This document shows, in pieces, positions 8,061-15,171 of a DNA stretch of 41,996 nucleotides. Position 1 is the first letter of the stretch, and every line of letters starts with the position of its first letter. This DNA comes from Hyphomicrobiales bacterium (lineage in GTDB: Bacteria > Pseudomonadota > Alphaproteobacteria > Rhizobiales > Rhizobiaceae), in the NCBI GenBank assembly GCA_900466875.1, contig UBNQ01000045.1, forward strand, positions 1-41,996. Reading direction: 5' to 3'. Below the pieces are notes generated by a model. That model saw nothing but the letters and a program-made list of their open reading frames with translations. It was not told where the DNA came from and made no database searches. The position numbers were made by a program, and so were the translations under genes.

Positions 8061-9575
8061 TTATGATTCGGGAAATTCTATTCCAGCCCGCACGCACCAA
8101 TCGCGCAAGGGGGCGAGCGCCTCGTGCGCAAGCGCCGTGGAAAGATGGCGGAGCGTCCGCGGCATGTGCTGCAGATATTGCGGCTTGCCGTCCCGTTCCT
8201 TCAGCCGCACCCACAACCCGCCAAGCTTGCAGTTCCGCTGCGCCGCCATGATTGCCCAGGATTTCAGGAAGCGGGTTTCGTCGAAAGCTCCGGGTGGCGA
8301 GCTCAGAGAGCGGCGAAGCGTTAGATAGTCGATCACCATCTGGTCGGCGAGTGCCTTGGGGATGTCAACACGGGCATCCTGCACGATCGAGGCGAGATCA
8401 TAGGCGGTCGGCCCGATCATCGCGTCCTGGAAATCGATCAGCCCGACGCGGCGCACGCCGGTCTGCTTCGGCTGCCAGATGATATTGGGCGAATGAAAAT
8501 CGCGCAGCAGCAGGTTCTTTTCCGCGCTTGCAAGTTCGCCGATCAACTCGTCCCAGATCGAAAGATAGTCCTGCCGTTCGTCTTCGCTCGGCTGTGCGCC
8601 GCGTTTCCACGGCAGATACCAGTCGAGCAACAGCCGGGCTTCCATCTTCATCGCTATCGGATCGAAATCCGGCACGTGGTGGATATGGCCAGTGTCTAAC
8701 GGCAGGTCCTGCCGCATCGCGTGGCTGTGCAGATACGCGAGGCAGACGACGCTTTCGCGGTACCGATCCTCGATCGGCCTGCCATCGTCGTCGAGCACGC
8801 CCTCGCTGCCGAGGTTTTCGAGAAGCAGGATGCCCTGATCGTAATCGACCTCCAGCACGTCCGGTGCCGTCAGGCCGATATCGCGCAGATAATGCGAGAT
8901 CGCCACGAAGGGATAGGCATCTTCGGCAATATGGGCGACCTTGGGATAGGGTTTTCCATCCAGCACCGGCGGGCCTTCCGGCCGTTTCGGCCAATCCATC
9001 AGAACCAGGATTTCGCTGGCCTGCGTCCTCACGCTTTCATAAGCTCGCATCGAGGCATCACCGGTCAGAAACCGGCGGCTTGCACCCGCATAACCATGGC
9101 TGTTCAGGAATTGCCGTATCGCCAGCACGCGGCGGATGCGCGAAAGGGCAGGGGCCGGTGCCGTGATCGTCACCCGGCGTCCCGTGCCCTCATGTTCCAG
9201 CTTCATCACGATGCGGTCGGCGGGCAGGAGGTCTCCAGCCATTTCCGGCCATTCTACAAGGCAGATGCCGGAAAGGAGCGCTTCGTCGAAACCGAGTTCG
9301 TCCAGCTCGGACGAATCACCCAGACGATAAAGATCGAAATGCGCGATCGGGATGCGCAGATCTTCATAGGACTGGACAAGCGTGAAGGTCGGGCTCGGCA
9401 CTTCGAGATCCGTGTCATCGGCCACGGCCCGGATCAGCGCCCGCGCAAAGGTCGATTTTCCGGCGCCAAGATCGCCGGAAAGCGCAACGCAATCTCCCTG
9501 TTTCAGGGCAAGCGCCATGTCCTCGCCGAATTCGATCGTGTCCCGCTCGTCGGCAAGAAACAACGTCAGCGTCAT
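8061..9575 (-). CDS. tsaE/amgK: TsaE - AmgK fusion: t6A ATPase plus cell-wall sugar kinase
   Basis: A two-domain protein of 504 residues. Residues 1-150 are TsaE, the ATPase that supports the TsaD/TsaB complex in N6-threonylcarbamoyl-adenosine tRNA modification. Its P-loop GDLGAGKST is at 34-42, with HFDLYRL at 79-85 and VEWPE at 107-111. Residues 160-504 are an aminoglycoside-phosphotransferase-like kinase with RDFHSPN at 358-364 and the metal-binding DFQD at 381-384. It matches AmgK, which phosphorylates the anomeric position of MurNAc/GlcNAc. murU follows directly, which supports that substrate. The ATG overlaps the divL stop by 4 bases. The fusion occurs in other Rhizobiales; whether the chain is cleaved is unknown. 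Confidence 0.88.
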   Translation of the reverse strand: MTLTLFLADERDTIEFGEDMALALKQGDCVALSGDLGAGKSTFARALIRAVADDTDLEVPSPTFTLVQSYEDLRIPIAHFDLYRLGDSSELDELGFDEALLSGICLVEWPEMAGDLLPADRIVMKLEHEGTGRRVTITAPAPALSRIRRVLAIRQFLNSHGYAGASRRFLTGDASMRAYESVRTQASEILVLMDWPKRPEGPPVLDGKPYPKVAHIAEDAYPFVAISHYLRDIGLTAPDVLEVDYDQGILLLENLGSEGVLDDDGRPIEDRYRESVVCLAYLHSHAMRQDLPLDTGHIHHVPDFDPIAMKMEARLLLDWYLPWKRGAQPSEDERQDYLSIWDELIGELASAEKNLLLRDFHSPNIIWQPKQTGVRRVGLIDFQDAMIGPTAYDLASIVQDARVDIPKALADQMVIDYLTLRRSLSSPPGAFDETRFLKSWAIMAAQRNCKLGGLWVRLKERDGKPQYLQHMPRTLRHLSTALAHEALAPLRDWCVRAGIEFPES

Positions 9576-12139
9576 TCAGCGGCAACCGAATGGGCCGAGG
9601 AACTGGCGGGAATGCGGCAAGTGACTGTCGTTCCTTCTCCAGCCCGACTGTCGATCGCGACATCGCCATTGTGCAGGTGGACAAAGCTTTCGACGATCGA
9701 AAGACCCAGCCCGGCACCACTGCGCTTGCCGTCCTTGGCCTGCGCCTTGAACCGGTCGAACACCGTCTTGAGCATATCCGGCGGAATGCCGGGGCCGCGG
9801 TCGCGGACCGAGAAGAACACGTTCGCCGGATCACGCCAGCAGTTGAGCGTGATCGTAGAATTCTCCGGCGAAAAGTTCGTTGCATTGGTCAGAAGCTTGA
9901 TCAGGATTTGCTTCAACCGCTGCTGGTCGGCCACGATCGTACCCATGCCGGCGGGCGCGATGATTTCCAGCGTCATGTTGTTTTCCTGCAGCCGGTCGGC
10001 GATCTGCATCGCCACGTCGTCCAGCAGGTCCTCGATCGCCAGCTCCGCGTAATTCAGCTCCATGATGCCCGCATCGACGGTGGCGAGATCGAGAATGTCG
10101 TTGACGATCGTCAGCAAAACTGAAGACGAGGTCGAGATATGGTCGATATATTCGGCCTGCCGATCGCTCAGCGTGCCGATACCCGGCGTCTTCAGGAGAT
10201 CGGTAAAGCCGATGATATTGGTCAGCGGTGAGCGCAATTCGTAGGAGACGTGCTGGACGAAATCGTTCTTCAGCTCGTCGGCCTTGCGCAGCGCCTCGTT
10301 CTTTTCCTTCAGCGCCTTTTCCGCCTGCGCACTGGCCGTCTTGTCGACAAAGGTCAGCATCGTCTGGGCGTTCGGCAGCGGCGTCACGGCGTAGTCGAGG
10401 ATCAGGCCGGAATAAAGCTCGAACGTGCCGTCAAGCGTGGGCCGCTCGTCATCGAAGGCCGTCAGCGCCTGCGCGAACCTGCGCCAGCCATCCGGCTCGG
10501 CATAGGAGGAAGCACATGCGGATTCGATCGTCTTGATATGGGTGCCGGGTTCCGCCTGCTCGGCGGTAATGCCCCAGAGCGCGCGGAAAGCCGGGTTCGA
10601 AAGCCGGATGCGTCCATCCGGGCCGAACACCGCAACACCCTCGGTCAGGTGGTCGATCGTTTCGCCCTGGACCTGGACCAGCGTGTTGTAGCGTGCCTCG
10701 AGATCGACCTGTTCGGTCAGGTTCTCGAACACCCATGTGGCCCCGCCCTGCGGGTGAGCCGTGGCGATGACCCGCAGCGTCTGGCCGTTCGGCAGATGCC
10801 AGGTATCGGTCTTGGTATCGAGCGACTGGTAGACGGCGAGCGCCGTGTCCTTCCAGTTTCGCCAGTTGAGCTGTTCCGGCAGTTTTCCGATCGTGCGAAG
10901 CCGGTCCAGAAGTTCGCTGTTATCCGGCTTCGATTCGAGGAAGGGCAGATCCAGATCCCAGAGCTGCATGAAGGCCTGATTGTAGAATTGCAACCGTCGC
11001 TTGCTGTCGAAAATGGCGACCGGAGTGGCCAGATGATCGAGCGTTTCGGCGTGGCTTTTCAGCGTGCGCTTCAGCTCCTCGCGTACGGTCTCCGCCTCCG
11101 ACACGTCGATCGCCATGCCGGCGGAACCGTCCGTGGTCACCACATCAACCACGTCGAGCACGGTGCGATCGCCATGAACGACGGTCGACAGCCGGTCATG
11201 GAACGGCGATGTGACGGTGGCCTTGGCGCGGATCATCTCGCGGCTGACGGTGCCGAGCAGTTCCCGGCCTTCTTCCACGGCCTTTGCGGAGCTTTTGGCA
11301 TCGACCGCTTCGCCATAGGCATGGTTGACCCAGGCGAGCTTGCCCTGCGCATCACGGCGCCAGACGGGCTGTTCGATCGTATCCAGCAGGGATTCGAACG
11401 TCGAAATCGAGCTGGTCAGCCGATCACGCTCGATCTTCAGTTCGGCAAGTTCCGCTCTCAGATTGTTGAGCGCGAGGAAGCGGACGAATGCCTTGCCGCC
11501 CGAAACCCGGCCCTGAACCTCAAGCACCTCGTCTCTGGCGGTCTCGATGACCATGTCGAAACTGCGCGCATGGCTGCGAAGCTCGTCGATCGCCTTTTCC
11601 AGTTCCGCAGCCGATCCGGGACGTAGCCAGCGGCCAAACGCCAGAAATTCGCGGTCCGCCTGCGGTGCGCCCGTATCGGCGGGAAGCTGGCCGAGAAATT
11701 CAGCCTTGGACGATCCGCTTTCCCACACGACGATGCGGCGGTTCTTGTCGGCGATCAGTGCCTCGTATTTCGAAATCCGCTGCTGCGCTTCCGACAGCGC
11801 GCCACGCATTTCTTCCGTCTCGACTTCCATATTGCCGCGCTGGCGCACCAGCCAAACGGTGGACAGAAGGGCAGCACCCAGTGCGCCGAGAACGACGGAG
11901 GAGACGATGACCTGTGCCGAGGAAAACAGCTGGGATGCCCCTGCGTCCTGTGCAAGCGCAGCCGTTGGCAGCGCGACCAGCGCCGTTCCCGAAAGAAGGG
12001 ACCGGGCGATCTGCGCCAGCCGAATACAGGTTCTTCTGCCGTATCCGCTGTTTAACGGATAAGGGTCTCCAAGTGCGCGCAAGCGCAAGCCAGAAACTGG
12101 GTCGGCCTGCTTTGACAGGCTCGTTTTTTTTACCGCCAT
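9572..12139 (-). CDS. divL: DivL, polarity pseudokinase with Tyr in place of the phospho-acceptor His
   Basis: A membrane-anchored, histidine-kinase-like protein of about 855 residues. Two hydrophobic segments near the N-terminus are followed by a coiled coil, several PAS-like repeats, a dimerization helix and a HATPase domain (DRGPGIP, GAGLGLSIV). In the H-box the expected His is Tyr: HVSYELRSPLTN, with the Tyr codon TAC at 10241-10243 (residue 633). This is the hallmark of DivL, which in Caulobacter reads DivK phosphorylation state and controls CckA and hence CtrA. The start is the ATG at 12139 (MAVKKTSLS); a GTG at 12187 is possible. It heads the block that continues into tsaE/amgK, murU and addB. 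Confidence 0.88.
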   Translation of the reverse strand: MAVKKTSLSKQADPVSGLRLRALGDPYPLNSGYGRRTCIRLAQIARSLLSGTALVALPTAALAQDAGASQLFSSAQVIVSSVVLGALGAALLSTVWLVRQRGNMEVETEEMRGALSEAQQRISKYEALIADKNRRIVVWESGSSKAEFLGQLPADTGAPQADREFLAFGRWLRPGSAAELEKAIDELRSHARSFDMVIETARDEVLEVQGRVSGGKAFVRFLALNNLRAELAELKIERDRLTSSISTFESLLDTIEQPVWRRDAQGKLAWVNHAYGEAVDAKSSAKAVEEGRELLGTVSREMIRAKATVTSPFHDRLSTVVHGDRTVLDVVDVVTTDGSAGMAIDVSEAETVREELKRTLKSHAETLDHLATPVAIFDSKRRLQFYNQAFMQLWDLDLPFLESKPDNSELLDRLRTIGKLPEQLNWRNWKDTALAVYQSLDTKTDTWHLPNGQTLRVIATAHPQGGATWVFENLTEQVDLEARYNTLVQVQGETIDHLTEGVAVFGPDGRIRLSNPAFRALWGITAEQAEPGTHIKTIESACASSYAEPDGWRRFAQALTAFDDERPTLDGTFELYSGLILDYAVTPLPNAQTMLTFVDKTASAQAEKALKEKNEALRKADELKNDFVQHVSYELRSPLTNIIGFTDLLKTPGIGTLSDRQAEYIDHISTSSSVLLTIVNDILDLATVDAGIMELNYAELAIEDLLDDVAMQIADRLQENNMTLEIIAPAGMGTIVADQQRLKQILIKLLTNATNFSPENSTITLNCWRDPANVFFSVRDRGPGIPPDMLKTVFDRFKAQAKDGKRSGAGLGLSIVESFVHLHNGDVAIDSRAGEGTTVTCRIPASSSAHSVAAE

Positions 12140-12278
12140 GACCGGTGTGTCTCCGTCCAATTGCCGCTCATCGACAAGACATACCACTTCGCACCTTGCC
12201 CGAAGCCGAATGGCCGAGAGGTCGAATCAAGTCCCAAAACAATACGTGTTCGGCGGATAGGCGGGAAGGGATGACGGC

Positions 12279-12314
12279 AAAAAAGAAGCCGCAGCCTTTT
12301 GTCAAGGCTGCGGC
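12279..12314 (-). terminator. Rho-independent terminator of ahcY
   Basis: A perfect 11-bp stem (GCCGCAGCCTT / AAGGCTGCGGC) with loop TTGTC is followed, on the minus strand, by TTCTTTTTT. It lies about 30 bases past the ahcY stop and before divL, so divL needs its own promoter in 12140-12278, where I recognise no clear element. Confidence 0.9.
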
Positions 12315-12345
12315 CACAAGATGTTGTGGATTAACCGGCTAGGTA

Positions 12346-13746
12346 TCAGTAGCGGTAGTGGTCAGCCTTGAACGGGCCCTGGGCCGGCACGCCGATATAG
12401 GCGGCCTGCTCATCGGAAAGTACCGACAGCTTCACGCCGAGCTTGTCGAGGTGAAGGCGTGCAACCTTCTCGTCGAGATGCTTGGGCAGGATATAGACGT
12501 CGTTCTTGTATTCGCCCTGCTTGGTGAACAGCTCGATCTGCGCCAGCGTCTGGTTGGTGAACGAGGCGGACATGACGAAGGACGGGTGACCGGTTGCGTT
12601 GCCGAGGTTCAGCAGACGGCCTTCCGAAAGCAGGATCATCCGGTTGCCCTTCGGGAACTCGATGATGTCGACCTGCGGCTTGACGTTGGTCCACTTGAGG
12701 TTCTTCAGCGCAGCGACCTGGATCTCGTTGTCGAAATGGCCGATATTGCCGACGATCGCCATGTCCTTCATCTCGCGCATATGCTCGATGCGGATGACGT
12801 CCTTGTTGCCGGTCGTGGTGATGAAGATGTCGGCAGACGACACGACGTCTTCCAGTGTGACGACTTCAAAACCGTCCATGGCGGCCTGCAGGGCGCAGAT
12901 CGGATCGACTTCGGTAACCTTCACGCGCGCGCCGGCGCCCTGCAGCGAAGCGGCCGAACCCTTGCCCACGTCGCCGTAACCGCAGACGACGGCAACCTTG
13001 CCGGCCATCATCACGTCAGTGCCGCGGCGAATGCCGTCGACCAGCGATTCCTTGCAGCCGTACTTGTTGTCGAATTTCGACTTGGTGACCGAGTCGTTGA
13101 CGTTGATCGCCGGGAAGGGAAGGAGACCCTTCTTGGAAAGCTCATAGAGACGGTGAACGCCGGTCGTGGTTTCTTCGGTCACGCCCTTGATCGCGTCGCG
13201 CTGCTTGGTGAACCAGCCAGGCGAAGCCTGAAGGCGCTTCTTGATCTGTGCGAACAGGATCTCTTCTTCTTCCGAACCCGGATTGGACAGAACGTCCTCG
13301 CCGGCCTCGGCGCGGGCGCCGAGCAGGATGTACATGGTGGCATCGCCACCGTCGTCGAGGATCATGTTGGACGTGCCGCCATCGGTCCACTGGAAGATCT
13401 TGTCGGTATATTCCCAGTATTCGGTGAGCGATTCACCCTTGACCGCGAAGACCGGGATACCGGCAGCGGCGATCGCGGCGGCGGCGTGGTCCTGGGTCGA
13501 GAAGATGTTGCAGGATGCCCAGCGGATGTCGGCGCCCAGTTCCTTGAGTGTCTCGATCAGCACTGCCGTCTGGATCGTCATGTGCAGCGAACCCGAAATC
13601 CGGGCGCCTTTGAGCGGCTTCGAGGAGCCGAACTCGGTGCGGCAGGACATCAGGCCGGGCATTTCCGTCTCGGCGATGTCGAGTTCCTTGCGACCATAGG
13701 CGGCAAGGTTGATATCCGCGACGATGTAGTCCTTTTCACTGCTCAT
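12346..13746 (-). CDS. ahcY: Adenosylhomocysteinase (SAH hydrolase)
   Basis: This enzyme cleaves S-adenosylhomocysteine to adenosine and homocysteine, relieving product inhibition of methyltransferases and feeding the methionine cycle. It is 466 residues, the full family length. Visible landmarks are the substrate region GSLHMTIQTAVLIETL, the segment NVNDSVTKSKFDNKYG with the catalytic Lys/Asp, the NAD-binding GYGDVGKGSA, and the C-terminal KADHYRY that closes the partner subunit's NAD site. CTGGAGAG precedes the ATG at 13746. A leader of roughly 100 bases with two mutually exclusive hairpins lies upstream. It sits downstream of ptsH but is separated by 151 bases, and a strong terminator follows. 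Confidence 0.97.
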   Translation of the reverse strand: MSSEKDYIVADINLAAYGRKELDIAETEMPGLMSCRTEFGSSKPLKGARISGSLHMTIQTAVLIETLKELGADIRWASCNIFSTQDHAAAAIAAAGIPVFAVKGESLTEYWEYTDKIFQWTDGGTSNMILDDGGDATMYILLGARAEAGEDVLSNPGSEEEEILFAQIKKRLQASPGWFTKQRDAIKGVTEETTTGVHRLYELSKKGLLPFPAINVNDSVTKSKFDNKYGCKESLVDGIRRGTDVMMAGKVAVVCGYGDVGKGSAASLQGAGARVKVTEVDPICALQAAMDGFEVVTLEDVVSSADIFITTTGNKDVIRIEHMREMKDMAIVGNIGHFDNEIQVAALKNLKWTNVKPQVDIIEFPKGNRMILLSEGRLLNLGNATGHPSFVMSASFTNQTLAQIELFTKQGEYKNDVYILPKHLDEKVARLHLDKLGVKLSVLSDEQAAYIGVPAQGPFKADHYRY

Positions 13747-13802
13747 AAAGCTCTCCAGATCTCGTTACATACAGGCACGGCCAGGCGGAAGACCAAGTCC
13801 AT

Positions 13803-13830
13803 CCGCGGGCGTAAACTCCCACGCGGTTTA
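13803..13830 (-). promoter_or_regulatory. Structured leader upstream of ahcY (alternative hairpins)
   Basis: Bases 13803-13826 form a hairpin (CCGC/GCGG outer, GGG/CCC inner). The overlapping 13812-13830 can pair differently (TAAAC with GTTTA). The two structures exclude each other and lie about 57 bases upstream of the ahcY start. I cannot match this to a named riboswitch class. It may be an SAH/SAM-linked control element, a 5' UTR stabiliser or chance. Confidence 0.35.
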
Positions 13831-13897
13831 GCAGGCTTCCGGGCCAGTTGCAATGTCGATATAAAGAGGTCTTTATATGTTTATGTGACGGTGCCGG

Positions 13898-14182
13898 TCA
13901 GGCGTCTTCGCCGAATTTGTTGGCGATCAACGCTTCGAGCGCATCGAGCGCCTCTCCGGCCTGAACGCCTTCTGCCGATACGTCGATACAACAGCCCGTG
14001 CTTGCGGCAAGCATCATCAGGCCCATGATCGAGGTGCCGCCGACACTCATTCCGTCCTTCGAAACGGTCACCTGGGCGTCAAAACCCTCGACCATCTGGA
14101 CGAATTTGGCGGATGCACGGGCATGCAGTCCGCGCTTGTTGACGATCACGAACTGGCGGGAGGAGGCTGACATCAAGCTCAT
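13898..14182 (-). CDS. ptsH: HPr-family phosphocarrier protein
   Basis: A 94-residue HPr. It carries the phospho-accepting His in KRGLHARASAKFV (His20) and the regulatory serine in TSIMGLMMLAAS (Ser51), the residue that HprK modifies. In rhizobia this PTS branch has no sugar permease. It relays phosphate from PtsP to ManX and other EIIA proteins and affects carbon catabolite control and envelope or exopolysaccharide traits. The ATG at 14182 comes shortly after the manX stop at 14187, with GTGAGG as ribosome site; a second in-frame ATG at 14173 is possible. hprK and manX are immediately upstream in the same direction. Confidence 0.93.
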   Translation of the reverse strand: MSLMSASSRQFVIVNKRGLHARASAKFVQMVEGFDAQVTVSKDGMSVGGTSIMGLMMLAASTGCCIDVSAEGVQAGEALDALEALIANKFGEDA

Positions 14183-14186
14183 GGCC

Positions 14187-14588
14187 TCACTTGCCGCTCA
14201 GCACGCGGCTGGCAACGTTGATGTATTTGCGCCCGGCTTCGGACGCTTCCGCCAGGGCCTTTTCCATATTGTCCTCGCCGCGGATGCCGGCAAGCTTGAT
14301 CAGCATCGGCAGGTTGACGCCGGCGATCACTTCGGTCGTGCCGCTTTCCATCACGGAAATCGAAAGATTGGACGGAGTACCGCCGAACATGTCCGTCAGG
14401 ATGATGACGCCTTTGCCGGCATTGGCGCGGGCGACCGCGTCGACGATATCCTGCCGCCGCTGATCCATATCATCCTCGGGGCCGATACAGACGGTTTCGA
14501 TGAATTTCTGGGGTCCGACGACATGCTCCACCGCATGTCTAAACTCCTCAGCCAGCTTGCCATGGGTGACAAGCACCAGTCCGATCAT
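14187..14588 (-). CDS. manX: PTS EIIA component, mannose family
   Basis: A stand-alone EIIA-Man domain of 133 residues. The phosphorylated His is in LVTHGKLAEEF (His9), and the family segment LTDMFGGTPSNL follows. It takes phosphate from HPr. No EIIB, EIIC or EIID genes are nearby, so it probably serves regulation rather than sugar uptake, as known for rhizobial ManX. I chose the ATG at 14588, because the protein then begins MIGLVLVTHG as in the family. The longer open frame to 14915 only adds sequence antisense or out of frame to hprK. 124 bases separate it from hprK; I see no terminator there. Confidence 0.92.
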   Translation of the reverse strand: MIGLVLVTHGKLAEEFRHAVEHVVGPQKFIETVCIGPEDDMDQRRQDIVDAVARANAGKGVIILTDMFGGTPSNLSISVMESGTTEVIAGVNLPMLIKLAGIRGEDNMEKALAEASEAGRKYINVASRVLSGK

Positions 14589-14712
14589 GAAAATACGCCC
14601 CCTGATTTCAAAGCTCGCGGCCCATATCGTAACGCACTGGTGCCGTAAAGCGGCGGGATGCCATCTTCGCCAACTGGAAATGAAGTTCAAGTCAAAAAAT
14701 CGGGCGCGGCGC

Positions 14713-15171
14713 TCACCAAAAAGGCGTCTCTTGCCTCCAGGCGGGCAAAAGGGCTCCGATAACCGCCAGCGGATCGGTTGCCGTATTGGCAATTCTGACA
14801 AGCGGCAGACTGCCGATATCGCCGATTTGCCAACGCTCGTCCTCAGGCGGGAGCCGTTCCGTCCCGGGCGCCGAAACCAGCTGGACGGCAAGATCGAGAG
14901 GTGCCGGACTGACATGATCCATCCTCACGATGCCGCTGCCGCGCAGTTCCATCAGGCCGGTAATGCTTGGCGGGCAGGTGGCGAAAATCCGGCCGTCCTG
15001 CTGGCTGAGGAAAACCTGATCATCCGCTATCAGTGCCGAAAACGCTTTAGCGCGGCGGGCAATGGCCAGACAGGCAAAGGCCATCATCGACTTGCCGATA
15101 CCCGATGGGCCGATGAAGATCAGGCCGCGACCGCCCACGACAATGGCTGTGCCGTGGACGTTCCGGGTCAT
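14713..15171 (-). CDS. hprK: HPr kinase/phosphorylase, short alphaproteobacterial form
   Basis: HprK phosphorylates and dephosphorylates the regulatory serine of HPr. This protein has only 152 residues and lacks the N-terminal domain of Firmicutes HprK, as is normal for alphaproteobacteria. The P-loop GPSGIGKS is at residues 21-28, and GLMELRGSGIVRM corresponds to the HprK signature that senses phosphate. The ATG overlaps the chvG stop (ATGA), so translation is coupled to the sensor kinase. The context chvI-chvG-hprK-manX-ptsH is conserved in Rhizobiales and links envelope or acid sensing to PTS state. Confidence 0.93.
   Translation of the reverse strand: MTRNVHGTAIVVGGRGLIFIGPSGIGKSMMAFACLAIARRAKAFSALIADDQVFLSQQDGRIFATCPPSITGLMELRGSGIVRMDHVSPAPLDLAVQLVSAPGTERLPPEDERWQIGDIGSLPLVRIANTATDPLAVIGALLPAWRQETPFW

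Noticed and set aside
8668..8680. CACGTG in the tsaE/amgK gene as a parS site
   Set aside because: The flanks (GGCACGTGGTGG) do not match parS beyond the 6-base core and the bases are coding.
12358..14028. 556-codon plus-strand open frame opposite ahcY and ptsH
   Set aside because: It spans two real minus-strand genes and their intergenic region, with a His/Arg/Asp-rich translation without domain signatures.
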